From JAAUSY01 sp964526735 (GTDB taxonomy: Bacteria > Chloroflexota > Chloroflexia > Chloroflexales > Chloroflexaceae): 64,000 nt of DNA. Positions 1-8,706 of this stretch are shown here, piece after piece. Every line of letters starts with the position of its first letter. The stretch's first letter is position 1. Location: NCBI GenBank assembly GCA_964526735.1, contig CAZGLO010000010.1, positions 1-64,000 on the forward strand, in the 5' to 3' direction. A program made the position numbers and the translations under genes. A model generated the notes under the pieces. The model had not been told where the DNA came from and made no database searches. It was given only the letters and a program-made list of their open reading frames with translations.

Positions 1-86
1 ACGGGTGGAGGAGCGAGCACAAGCCCAGGTGCTTTAGCTCTGGGTAGCTGACCGCCTAGCTTCTTCTGCCTACCATCCTTCAAACT

Positions 87-3000
87 ATGCGTTTGCCCAC
101 ACATCCATCTCCGAGAGGGCACGGCACGCCGTCACGACGCGCAACCCGTGCTCTCTTTGCGTTGCTGCCACTCTTTCTCACGTTGTTTGCCCTTTCTGTG
201 GGGGGACTAACGAAGATCCTCCACGCCCCGCCGCCGTTTCAGATAGACATCGGGGGAGAGGGGGATGAGCGCTTCCTGACCTCATTCTTTGCACCAGAAA
301 CGCAAGGCGATGGTACAGAGAATGATATCTCTTTCCGGTGGACAAGCGACCTCTCACGGCTCTACCTGCACGGTGCACCGCGATCAAGCTTCGTGCTGTC
401 TCTGCGCATCTTCGGCGAAGCGGCGCGGCTGGATGAAAACCCCACCCTCGCCTTGACCCTCGCCCGTGATGAGGGGGGGCGACACGAATCGCCTCCGCCA
501 CTCGCCTCCATCCCGATTGAGCGCAATTGGCGGGTATACCACGTACTTCTGCCGCCACACGCCGTGGGACAGACGATTGAGACAGAGCCGATTGCGTTGG
601 TCTGTTCGCACCCCTTCACGCACCCGGATGATGGGCGAGTGCTTGGCGTCCCCATCGATTGGGCTGCCATCCACCCCGTCCCGATAGACAACCCCTATAC
701 CGGCTACCCACTACGATGGGCATTTGCCCTCACGTGCGCATTGGCCCTTGCCGTGGGCGCGATGGGATATATCTTCAGCCACCCGTCCTTCCCTCTCTCC
801 CCGCGCCGCGCATTGGCCGTACTTGTGGGTATCGCATTGGCGGGGGTGGGAGGCGTGGCGATGTGGGCCACCCACAACCCCTATACCCTTGCGGAAACAT
901 TCCCCCTTACGTGGCATGTCCTATCGCTGGCGGGGGTGTTCCTGGTGATTGGCGTTGGCCAGCGGCTAGGAGCCATCAACCTGCTCTCCCAAGCTCTCTC
1001 CCGCGCCCGCACTCGCATACTATCTCTGTCTTCCCTACGTTTGTGGCGCATTGGTGGGTATTGGCCACTCGCCATCGCGATTGCAACACTGCTGATTGCC
1101 CACACCCTCCTCCTGCCATTCACCCCCGTCAATCTGCAAGGGGCGGCGGTGCTGTTCATCCTTGGTATGCCGGGGGGTATTATTGCTGTGCGTGTCTTCC
1201 GAGATGAGCGCGACCCCATTGCCAAGCTGTTTCTGCTCCTCTGCGGCGCGGTAGGCGGGATACCACTCTTGCTTCTCCCGCTGCATATGCTGCCGGGCGG
1301 GGTGGCGTGGTGGATGCCCCTCCTCATCAGCGATGGCGTGGCAATAGCCACCTTGGCGACCTTTCGTGGTCATCAGCACGAGACAGCTCCACAACCCGCC
1401 TCTCTCCGTTCTGCCCTCGCTGACCACCGCTATACCCTTGTGCCGCTGATTATCATCGTGGCGATTGGGGGCGCATTGCGGATGATGGCGTTGGGCGGGG
1501 CGGAGTTTCAGGGCGATGAGGCGCACGTCCTGCTGATTGCGACGGGTGTCCCGCACGGGCTAGACGATATCTTGATGGTGCACCGCAAAGGCCCAACTGA
1601 AATATTGCTTACCAGCGGGCCGCTGATCGTGACTGGCCGGATGACGGAATGGGTCGCGCGGTTGCCCTTCGCCATCGCGGGCATTGGGACGATGCTTGGC
1701 GTCTACCTCGTATCCCGCCTGATAGCCCGCCACCTTATGATGACAAGCGTGATGCCACTTGTCGCGACGGCAATTGTTGCGCTTGACGGCTTTCTCATCG
1801 CATTTTCGCGCATTGTCCAATATCAAAGCATCCTCCTCCTGATGACGCTTGGGGCATTTTGGCTTTGTTGGCGCTTCCTCGAAGGTGCTCCCCGCCCCCG
1901 CCGTCTGCTCACAGCCGCGGCTGTTCTGATGGCTATCGCTGCGCTTTCGCACTACGATGTGGTCTTTGGGGTGGCGGCATTGGGGTGGATCGTGGTGGTT
2001 GGCGGGCATCGACGTGGGTGGACAGCGCGGGAGTGGGTGGCCCATCTCGCCCTGCCAATGGCGGTCGGCGGGGCGATTGTCGCAAGCTTTTACGTCCCCT
2101 TCATCCTCAGCGACCATTTTCAGCAGACCGCCGACTATCTGACGTGGCGCGTCGCCAAGAATGACCCGGGCACGCTCTTCAACCACCTCCCGCTCTACTA
2201 CCTGCTTGCGACCTTCTACAACACGACCTACCAGATGCAGGCGATTGGGATGGTGTTGGCAGTGGCAATGGTCGGGTGGGTGTGGAGCTATGTGCGCCCG
2301 CGGCCATTGAATTTGGTGCTGGCTATCCTGTTTGTGTTGGGGAACATCACATTGGTCAGCATTCCCGGCCAGGTAGAGAGCGGGACGGGGGTGGTGTGGG
2401 TCGCGGCGAGCATCGCCATCCCGCTGATCGGGTTAATGCTCTCCCCCGCCACGCCGCTTGGCCTGCGAGTGGTGGTGATATGGTTTGGCGTGCCCTTCAT
2501 TGCGGAGTCGTTCGTGATTGCCAAGCCCGGCACCCACTTCTACACGATGGATCCTGCTGCTGCCCTGCTCATTGGCTATGCGGCGGCGCAAACCGTGCAT
2601 TGGCTGCAAGAGCGGCGGTGGGAATGGGTCAATGCGGCGATGGCGGTGGGGGGGATGGCGGTTGTGGCGCTTGCGCTGCCCTACCTCTTCCTGGTTTACG
2701 TCCAGCAGGTGCCCGAATACCGGCGCACCTTCCCCCGCGAACGCCCACATCTCTACCGCGCGCCCTACGATGACAAACGGCCATTGCTGGGGGGCTATTT
2801 CGGCTTTCCACACCGCGATGGCTGGAAGGTCATTGGGCATCTCTATCAGACGGGGGTGCTTGAAGGGAGTTATGACAGCAATCAGAAAGCGCCCATTGTT
2901 GGGTGGTATACCCGTGGCGCGCAGCGCTGCGATGTGCAGCCGGACTATTATTTTGCGTCGTGGCAGGAGGAAGATGGCCGTATCGCCATACCCGCAGGGT

Positions 3001-3185
3001 ACGAGGTGTTTGGCACGGTGACGGTGGAGGGGCGGGAGATGATAACTATCTACCAACATCAGCCGGTCGACCACGCCCCGCGGCTTTTGCCATTGCGGGA
3101 GTATCAAGCGCAATTCGATGCGGCCAAGATTGAGCCATTTCCGCTTTGGCAGGCGTTGGGGGAGAAAAAGCCGTGCGAAGAATAG
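87..3185 (+). CDS. GT39-like integral membrane glycosyltransferase
   Basis: This 1032-residue protein has a signal-anchor helix (about residues 22-45), an extracytoplasmic beta-rich domain to about residue 205, and then a dozen or more hydrophobic segments. Around residue 475 the sequence GAEFQGDEAH gives the acidic 'DE' pair in the first large loop that is typical of GT-C fold enzymes of the ArnT/PMT class (GT39/GT83). These enzymes move a sugar from a polyprenyl-phosphate carrier to protein or lipid on the outer face of the membrane. A soluble tail of about 130 residues follows the last helix. The substrate is unknown. The ATG at 87 has no clear Shine-Dalgarno sequence, and bases 1-86 hold no gene, only a CCAG/CTGG hairpin that may end an upstream transcript. 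The family call is fairly firm; the biological acceptor is not. Confidence 0.75.
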   Translation: MRLPTHPSPRGHGTPSRRATRALFALLPLFLTLFALSVGGLTKILHAPPPFQIDIGGEGDERFLTSFFAPETQGDGTENDISFRWTSDLSRLYLHGAPRSSFVLSLRIFGEAARLDENPTLALTLARDEGGRHESPPPLASIPIERNWRVYHVLLPPHAVGQTIETEPIALVCSHPFTHPDDGRVLGVPIDWAAIHPVPIDNPYTGYPLRWAFALTCALALAVGAMGYIFSHPSFPLSPRRALAVLVGIALAGVGGVAMWATHNPYTLAETFPLTWHVLSLAGVFLVIGVGQRLGAINLLSQALSRARTRILSLSSLRLWRIGGYWPLAIAIATLLIAHTLLLPFTPVNLQGAAVLFILGMPGGIIAVRVFRDERDPIAKLFLLLCGAVGGIPLLLLPLHMLPGGVAWWMPLLISDGVAIATLATFRGHQHETAPQPASLRSALADHRYTLVPLIIIVAIGGALRMMALGGAEFQGDEAHVLLIATGVPHGLDDILMVHRKGPTEILLTSGPLIVTGRMTEWVARLPFAIAGIGTMLGVYLVSRLIARHLMMTSVMPLVATAIVALDGFLIAFSRIVQYQSILLLMTLGAFWLCWRFLEGAPRPRRLLTAAAVLMAIAALSHYDVVFGVAALGWIVVVGGHRRGWTAREWVAHLALPMAVGGAIVASFYVPFILSDHFQQTADYLTWRVAKNDPGTLFNHLPLYYLLATFYNTTYQMQAIGMVLAVAMVGWVWSYVRPRPLNLVLAILFVLGNITLVSIPGQVESGTGVVWVAASIAIPLIGLMLSPATPLGLRVVVIWFGVPFIAESFVIAKPGTHFYTMDPAAALLIGYAAAQTVHWLQERRWEWVNAAMAVGGMAVVALALPYLFLVYVQQVPEYRRTFPRERPHLYRAPYDDKRPLLGGYFGFPHRDGWKVIGHLYQTGVLEGSYDSNQKAPIVGWYTRGAQRCDVQPDYYFASWQEEDGRIAIPAGYEVFGTVTVEGREMITIYQHQPVDHAPRLLPLREYQAQFDAAKIEPFPLWQALGEKKPCEE

Positions 3186-3203
3186 CCTAAAAAGAGGAAA
3201 CGG

Positions 3204-3226
3204 AAAAGCCAGAGCAAAGCCCTGGC
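3204..3226 (-). terminator. Intrinsic terminator of the 86-residue gene
   Basis: On the minus strand an 8-bp stem (GCCAGGGC / GCTCTGGC, one G-U pair) with a TTT loop is followed by TTTTCCGTTT. It lies about 54 bases after the stop codon at 3280. The plus strand has no T-run after the stem, so the minus direction is favoured. Confidence 0.6.
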
Positions 3227-3279
3227 CATGATGAACCGTTTATTGTGTATATATCAAAAGGGCGGGAGAAATAGGCCCC

Positions 3280-3540
3280 TTACAAATTCATACCGGTGAG
3301 ATCAGCTTCTGTTGACTTCTTGGCGGCGACCTCTTGTTGTTTGCGGGCCGCGCGGCGCATTCGGTTTTCCATAACGGCGAGCGTTTGCTCAGTTGAAGCG
3401 GAGACAGCCGAAGCAGCATTCTTGAAGCTCATGTTGCGGGCGTTGTCTATCTTGTTTTCCTTCAACGTGACCTTGGAACCGGGGACTCTCTTCAACAGAT
3501 CCGAAACTTTCCATTGCTCGTGAATAAGCGTTCTCATCAT
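3280..3540 (-). CDS. Small unknown protein, 86 residues
   Basis: I do not recognise this family. The protein is charged and helix-prone, with a basic stretch (MENRMRRAARKQQ) near residues 57-69, no signal peptide, no membrane segment and no cysteines. The gene is well supported. It has a strong TAAGGAGG ribosome site just before tandem ATG codons, its own promoter at 3663-3691, and a terminator at 3204-3226, so it is probably a single-gene transcript. Its size and charge would suit a nucleic-acid-binding or regulatory protein, but that is only a guess. It is transcribed away from tatD and converges with the glycosyltransferase gene. Confidence 0.65.
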   Translation of the reverse strand: MMRTLIHEQWKVSDLLKRVPGSKVTLKENKIDNARNMSFKNAASAVSASTEQTLAVMENRMRRAARKQQEVAAKKSTEADLTGMNL

Positions 3541-3662
3541 AGCCTCCTTAGATAACTCACATCACTGTTGCTCATATGGGGCGAATGACGTTGAACTGTA
3601 CATCATTCCTTTACTTGTTCCCCCGAGTGTACTACTGCGTCGTTGCATTTGGTACTGTGGTC

Positions 3663-3691
3663 ATCATAGCATGGAGATTGGTCAAATTCAA
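3663..3691 (-). promoter_or_regulatory. Sigma-A-type promoter for the 86-residue gene
   Basis: Read on the minus strand, the -35 box TTGAAT (3686-3691) and the -10 box TATGAT (3663-3668) are 17 bases apart. This predicts a leader of about 115 bases. A perfect 7-bp inverted repeat, ATTTGTA/TACAAAT (3710-3716 and 3724-3730), lies about 20 bases upstream of the -35 box and could bind a regulator. Confidence 0.5.
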
Positions 3692-3782
3692 CAAGTCAAG
3701 GGGTATTTCATTTGTATATTTTGTACAAATTGCGGGGTTTTTCCGAGAATCCCTCCAAAAACCCCCCCACCTCTCCCACTGT

Positions 3783-4571
3783 TCACTGTTGCATGCGTGC
3801 AAAAAGCCGCTCTGCATTTTTGGTTGTCGCCGTGGCGATAGCCTCCAGCGATTCCCCACGCAGCTCAGCAATTTTCTCGGCCACGAGCCGCACCCGCGCC
3901 GGATTATTGCGCTTCCCGCGGTAGGGGTGCGGGCTGAGAAAGGGGCTATCGGTCTCAACCAATAGGCGCTCCAACGGCATCCGTTGTGCCACCTCTGGCA
4001 GGTAACCCGCGTCGGAGAAGGTCACCGGCCCGGAAAAGGAAAGATAAAAGCCAAGCTCCAAGCACGCCTGGGCATATGGCCAATCGCCGGAGAAAGAGTG
4101 GATCACCCCCGTCACCCCGTTGGTGTGCTGCTGGAGTATCTTCACGGTATCGTCGTGCGCATCGCGGCAGTGGATGACCACCGGCAACCCCACCTCGCGC
4201 GCCACGTCCAGGTGCTCAACGAAGAAACGCTGCTGCACGTCGGGGGGAGAATGCGTACGATAGTAGTCAAGGCCAGTCTCGCCAATTGCCACCACACGGG
4301 GGTGTTGGGTCATGTCGATGAGAGTGTCACGCCATGTCGTTGGGGCGTCGGCGGTGGCGTTGGGATGAATACCAACAACGACAGAAAGCTCGTCGAAGGT
4401 TTCTGCAAGGCGCATCGCTTCCAGATTTTCCTCATGAGAAAAGCCGACCTCGATAATGCGATGAACGTCGGCGGCGTGTGCATCGGCAATCATCTCTGCA
4501 TATTCTTGGTGAGAACAGCGTTCAAAGAGGTTAAGATGAGCGTGTGTGTCTATCAAGTGGATTGAATTCAT
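3783..4571 (-). CDS. tatD: TatD family metal-dependent deoxyribonuclease
   Basis: The 262-residue length is normal for TatD, a cytoplasmic TIM-barrel metallohydrolase with 3'-5' exonuclease activity that has been linked to DNA repair. The metal-site motifs are all present in order: DTHAHL near residue 8, GETGLDYYR near 97, VIHCRDA near 131, HSFSG near 158 and ETDSPFLSP near 208, followed by RGKRNNP. The ATG at 4571 is preceded by AAAAGGAAGTC, a good ribosome site. The divergent alpha/beta hydrolase gene starts about 100 bases away, so the short gap must hold both promoters. In many bacteria tatD sits beside metG; that linkage is not seen here. Confidence 0.93.
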   Translation of the reverse strand: MNSIHLIDTHAHLNLFERCSHQEYAEMIADAHAADVHRIIEVGFSHEENLEAMRLAETFDELSVVVGIHPNATADAPTTWRDTLIDMTQHPRVVAIGETGLDYYRTHSPPDVQQRFFVEHLDVAREVGLPVVIHCRDAHDDTVKILQQHTNGVTGVIHSFSGDWPYAQACLELGFYLSFSGPVTFSDAGYLPEVAQRMPLERLLVETDSPFLSPHPYRGKRNNPARVRLVAEKIAELRGESLEAIATATTKNAERLFARMQQ

Positions 4572-4675
4572 GACTTCCTTTTGTTCTACTTGCCAAAGCC
4601 TCTACCTCATGATACTCTATCACCAGGACACGCGCAATATCCGTTCAACAACAGACAAATGAGAGATTGAGGATC

Positions 4676-5692
4676 ATGTCGTCACAAAAAAAGAAACGTC
4701 TCTTCCACCCGTTAGCAGTAAAACTCCCACTCGCAACCATACTCGGATGGATTGCCTACAGTCACCTATTTATCTCCCACGACATGCCCCTTCCACCGGC
4801 TGTTCCTGGTGAGCAGCACGTCTTCAACGGCCGTCTTGGACGACTCAACTACTACGTTGCGGGAACAGGAAACCCGCCCCTCCTGCTGATTCACAGCGTC
4901 AATGCGGCGGCATCTTCCTATGAGATGCGCCCTATCTTTGAGCGGCTGCGTGAACAGCGGCGGGTCTATTCGCTCGATCTGCCGGGGTTTGGCTTTTCCG
5001 ACCGCTCCGACCGCCCCTACACCCCACGGCTCTACACCGACGCCGTCTTAGAGATGGTCAAGATGATACAGCAAGAGCACGACAGCGCAGGCATGCCGAT
5101 TGACGTGATGGCGCTCTCGCTTGGCGGAGAGTTTGTCGTGCGGGCGATTACCGAAGAGCCTGAACACTTCCGCACACTCGCGCTTATTTCTCCCACCGCC
5201 TTCTACGGCAATGAACGGCGGTATGGCCCAACCGAAAGTACACTCGCCAACCCAACGCTCTACAAAACGTTCACGGTTCCATTGTGGAGCCGCCCATTTT
5301 TCGACCTGCTCAATACCCGCCCCGTCCAGAAGTGGTTCCTGAGCAAGAGCTTTGGCTCCGAAGCGACGGTCGATGCCGGGCTTGCGGAGTATGACTATCT
5401 CACGGCCCACCAACCAGGAGCACAACACGCTCCCTTTGCCTTCGTATCTGGAATGCTCTTCAGTGGCGATATCGACCATCTCTACGACTCATTAACATTG
5501 CCGGTGTGGGTTGCGCACGGCAACCGTGGCGATTTTGGGGCATTTTCAGCGCAGCGCGCCACCGAACGTGGCGAACATTGGCACGTGCAAGGGTTTGAGA
5601 CCGGCGCACTTCCCCATTTTGAGCAGCCCGAGATCTTTATTGACCACTATCAGACATTCTTGAACCAGGTCGCAAGGAGTAGTGCGCTGTAG
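4676..5692 (+). CDS. Membrane-anchored alpha/beta-hydrolase
   Basis: This 338-residue protein of the alpha/beta-hydrolase fold has one N-terminal hydrophobic helix (about residues 16-33) that probably anchors it. The hydrolase domain starts near residue 60 with LLLIHSVNA (oxyanion-hole region). The nucleophile elbow reads ALSLGGEF near residue 147 (G/A-x-S-x-G pattern), and a late His (LPHFEQP) near 311 completes a plausible triad. The substrate is unknown; relatives include esterases and C-C hydrolases. A TTG codon at 4667 extends the frame by three codons, but ATG 4676 is better placed after TTGAGG. The gene ends about 210 bases before the next one; that gap contains a CACGAG/CTCGTG hairpin (about 5774-5811). 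Confidence 0.8.
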   Translation: MSSQKKKRLFHPLAVKLPLATILGWIAYSHLFISHDMPLPPAVPGEQHVFNGRLGRLNYYVAGTGNPPLLLIHSVNAAASSYEMRPIFERLREQRRVYSLDLPGFGFSDRSDRPYTPRLYTDAVLEMVKMIQQEHDSAGMPIDVMALSLGGEFVVRAITEEPEHFRTLALISPTAFYGNERRYGPTESTLANPTLYKTFTVPLWSRPFFDLLNTRPVQKWFLSKSFGSEATVDAGLAEYDYLTAHQPGAQHAPFAFVSGMLFSGDIDHLYDSLTLPVWVAHGNRGDFGAFSAQRATERGEHWHVQGFETGALPHFEQPEIFIDHYQTFLNQVARSSAL

Positions 5693-5903
5693 AGCTAACG
5701 ATATTCGTTCTAGTCGTCAGTTCCAAACGTTTTTCTATCGTTTTCCCTATCTTGTCCGCCTTATCCGTACCATGGGCGTCCACGAGTATGCTTGGTGAGC
5801 CTTCTCGTGAACGTCCGTGGCTTCTCTTTCGTATCTGCAGCGCAAAACCTTGAACGCTGTATACGATGCAGCGTTATGAAGCTAGATCTATGAGCAAGAT
5901 ACT

Positions 5904-8546
5904 ATGCCCGATTCTGAGATAGAAATGCTCCGGCAACGCATCACAGAATTGGAGGCAGAGCGACACCGCTATCAAGAACGCGAAAAGACACTCCGAAACG
6001 TGGTGGATCTGTTTCGCACGGTTGCCGACTCCAGCTACCATTGGATGCACTGGATAGACCAAGAGGGGCGATATCTGTATGTCTCGCCTGCGTGTGAGCG
6101 TATTAGTGGGTATACTCCGCAAGCATTCAAAGAAGACCCCACCCTCTTCCTCAAAATCATCCATCCCAATGACCGTATGCGTATCATTCAGCACTTCAAG
6201 GAAGAGCTTTACGGGATGCAACCAGCGAATATCGACTTCCGCATCGTCAGGAAAGATGGCCAGGTGCGGTGGCTCAACCACGTCTGCCAGTCGATCTACA
6301 GCGGCGAAGGGCGGTGGATCGGCCGCCACGCCAACAACCAAGATATTACCGACCGCAAAGAGACCGAAGAACGGCTCAAACGACGTGACCGCATTCTTGA
6401 GGTGGTAGGGAATGTCGCCGAAGAGTTTTTGCGCACCAAAGATATCCACCACAATGTCAACCAACTGCTCAAGCGGATCGGCGAAGTGACCGACGTCTCT
6501 CGCGTCTTTATCTTTGAGAACGAGATGGGTGATGATGAACAGCTCTATGCGATGCGGCGCTACGAGTGGGCGGCTGACGACGCCGTGTCTTTTGTCGGGA
6601 ACCCGCTTGTCCAACGGGTCTGCTACGAACACCCTGGATTTCAGCGCTGGAAAGAGATCCTGCAGCAGGGCGAGTTTGTTCACGGCACAAGAGAGACGTT
6701 TCCAGAGGAAGAAGCCCGCATCATCATACAACTGGATGTATATGCCATCTTGATTGTTCCCATCTTCACAGGCGACGAATGGTGGGGGGTGATAGGGCTT
6801 GACGAAGACCAGCCGCATCAGTGGTCTGCCGTCGAGATCGACGCCATAAAGACGGTGGCGGGCATCTTGGGAGCCGCCATCCAACGCCACCAGTTTGAGG
6901 CAGCCCTCGAGCGCAGTGAAGAAGAACGCCATCGCCTCTACCGCGCGGTTGAGCAGAGTGCCTGTTCTATTGTTATCACCAAGCGGAGTGGCGAGATTGA
7001 GTATGTCAACCCCAAATTCACCGAAGTCTCTGGCTATACGTTCGATGAGGTGCATGGCAAAAACCCACGCGTATTGAAGACAAGCGGCACGCCTCCTGAA
7101 GAGTATGAGGAGCTGTGGGAGACGATTTTGGCGGGGCACGAGTGGTGGGGAGAGTTTCACAATCGCAAGAAAAATGGCGAACTCTTTTGGGAATCGGCGT
7201 CTATTTCGCCTATTTTCAACAATGAGGGCGAGATTACGCACTTTTTGGCGGTCAAAGAAGATATCACCGAACGGAAGATGGTAGAAGATGCGTTGCGCAG
7301 CAATCTTCAGTTCCTCGAAACGCTCCTCAACACCATCCCCAATCCGGTCTTTTACAAGGACTCTTCTGGCCGCTACCGCGGGTACAACAACCTCTTCGCC
7401 AAGTACTTCCTTGGCCTCTCCTCGAACCACAACACCGACCGGCTGCTCTATGATGTGCCAGATGAGCTTGCCTCTACGCAGATGTCGGTTGACCATGAGC
7501 AAGACCGCCAGCTCTTGCAAGAGCCGGGCGTATTGGTCTATGAGCACCGCTATCAATGCACCGATGGTATCCAACGAGACTTTCTGATAACGAAGGCAAC
7601 GTTTGTTGATGCGAACGGTGATGTGGCAGGTATTGTGGGGGTCATGCTTGATATCACCGAGCGCAAGAAGATGGAAAAGGCCATCCAAGAGGCCAATAAA
7701 CACCTTGCCTACTCGGTCAAAGAGCTTGAGCGCCGCAACCGCGACATTACTCGTCTCAACAACCAGATGCAAGATGAACTCACAATGGCGCGGCAGATCC
7801 AGCAAAGTTTGCTCCCTCCACCTGTTCCCCGCTGGCCAGAGATAGATCTTGTGTGCTGCAATATCCCTGCGCGGGAAGTGGGTGGCGATCTCTTTTTCTA
7901 CCATTCTTTCCTGCCCCCCACCGGCTTCGATAAACCAGAACGCTATGCGGTCGCGATTGGCGATGTGTCGGGGAAGGGGATGCCCGCTGCTCTCCTGATG
8001 GCAGTGAGCCTTGCCTCCATCCGCTCCATTATGAACCGTGGGTTGTCACCCGGACGGCTGCTGGCGTCGCTCGACCTGACAATAGCCGATCACACCCGCT
8101 CCACACGCCAAAACTGTGCATTGGTGTATGTCGATATGCTCTTAAATAGCGTACATTTTGCATCTCCCCAACCGCGCGGCTATACCGTGCGCGTCGCCAA
8201 TGCAGGGTGCATCCCGCCGCTGATAAAGCGTCAGACGGGTGAGGTGGAGTGGGTGGATATTGGCGGGGTGCCGTTGGGCGTGGGGCTTGGCAATCAGTCT
8301 GGCTACCAAGAAATAGAGCTGACTATCTCTCGCGGCGACTACATCGTGTTGACGAGCGATGGGGTGGTGGAAGCCACGAATAGGCATCGCGAGATGTTTG
8401 GCTTCGGGAGGCTGGAGGAGTCAGTGCACGCCGCGCCCGATAATGGTGCCGACGCCCTGCTAAAGTATATTCGGACGGCGGTGGAGTCGTTTGTCGGCGA
8501 TGTGGAGCAGAGCGACGACATGACGATGGCTGTTATTTACGTCTAG
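5904..8546 (+). CDS. PAS-GAF-PAS-PAS sensor with PP2C (RsbU/SpoIIE) phosphatase domain
   Basis: This 880-residue cytoplasmic signalling protein has a PAS/PAC domain (about 30-155), a GAF domain (about 165-330), two more PAS/PAC domains (about 345-465 and 470-590), a short coiled coil, and a C-terminal SpoIIE/RsbU-type Ser/Thr phosphatase (about 640-880). Phosphatase motifs are complete: EVGGDLFFY, GDVSGKGMPAALLM, LTSDGVVEA and DDMTMAVIY carry the metal-binding aspartates. The family acts on anti-anti-sigma factors in partner-switching cascades, so this is probably an environmental sensor feeding such a switch. No anti-sigma or STAS gene is in the window. An inverted repeat AACGCTG/CAGCGTT lies in the leader just before the start. 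The long open frame on the opposite strand is a shadow of this gene. Confidence 0.92.
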   Translation: MPDSEIEMLRQRITELEAERHRYQEREKTLRNVVDLFRTVADSSYHWMHWIDQEGRYLYVSPACERISGYTPQAFKEDPTLFLKIIHPNDRMRIIQHFKEELYGMQPANIDFRIVRKDGQVRWLNHVCQSIYSGEGRWIGRHANNQDITDRKETEERLKRRDRILEVVGNVAEEFLRTKDIHHNVNQLLKRIGEVTDVSRVFIFENEMGDDEQLYAMRRYEWAADDAVSFVGNPLVQRVCYEHPGFQRWKEILQQGEFVHGTRETFPEEEARIIIQLDVYAILIVPIFTGDEWWGVIGLDEDQPHQWSAVEIDAIKTVAGILGAAIQRHQFEAALERSEEERHRLYRAVEQSACSIVITKRSGEIEYVNPKFTEVSGYTFDEVHGKNPRVLKTSGTPPEEYEELWETILAGHEWWGEFHNRKKNGELFWESASISPIFNNEGEITHFLAVKEDITERKMVEDALRSNLQFLETLLNTIPNPVFYKDSSGRYRGYNNLFAKYFLGLSSNHNTDRLLYDVPDELASTQMSVDHEQDRQLLQEPGVLVYEHRYQCTDGIQRDFLITKATFVDANGDVAGIVGVMLDITERKKMEKAIQEANKHLAYSVKELERRNRDITRLNNQMQDELTMARQIQQSLLPPPVPRWPEIDLVCCNIPAREVGGDLFFYHSFLPPTGFDKPERYAVAIGDVSGKGMPAALLMAVSLASIRSIMNRGLSPGRLLASLDLTIADHTRSTRQNCALVYVDMLLNSVHFASPQPRGYTVRVANAGCIPPLIKRQTGEVEWVDIGGVPLGVGLGNQSGYQEIELTISRGDYIVLTSDGVVEATNRHREMFGFGRLEESVHAAPDNGADALLKYIRTAVESFVGDVEQSDDMTMAVIYV

Positions 8547-8624
8547 CACACCCGCCACAGCCCGCCTCTCTCTTGCACTCCCCCTCATTATTCTCGCTCT
8601 CTCCTTTTGCCTTCTCCCCACCAC

Positions 8625-8666
8625 AAAAACCAATGCAGCACGGCGGGGAACCCACCATGCTGCACT
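8625..8666 (-). terminator. Intrinsic terminator of the 945-residue VWA gene
   Basis: On the minus strand a stem of about 16 bp (AGTGCAGCATGGTGGG with CCCGCCGTGCTGCATT, G-U pairs allowed) and a short loop are followed by GGTTTTTG. It lies about 40 bases after the stop at 8707, in the gap between convergent genes. Confidence 0.65.
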
Positions 8667-8706
8667 GGGGTGCGCCGAAGCGCTATTGAGGTTGTGTGCT
8701 ACTTCG

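Noticed and set aside
5874..7904. Minus-strand open frame of 676 codons
   Set aside because: It lies antisense to a clear PAS-GAF-PP2C gene and shows no domain of its own; it is a shadow of that gene's codon bias.
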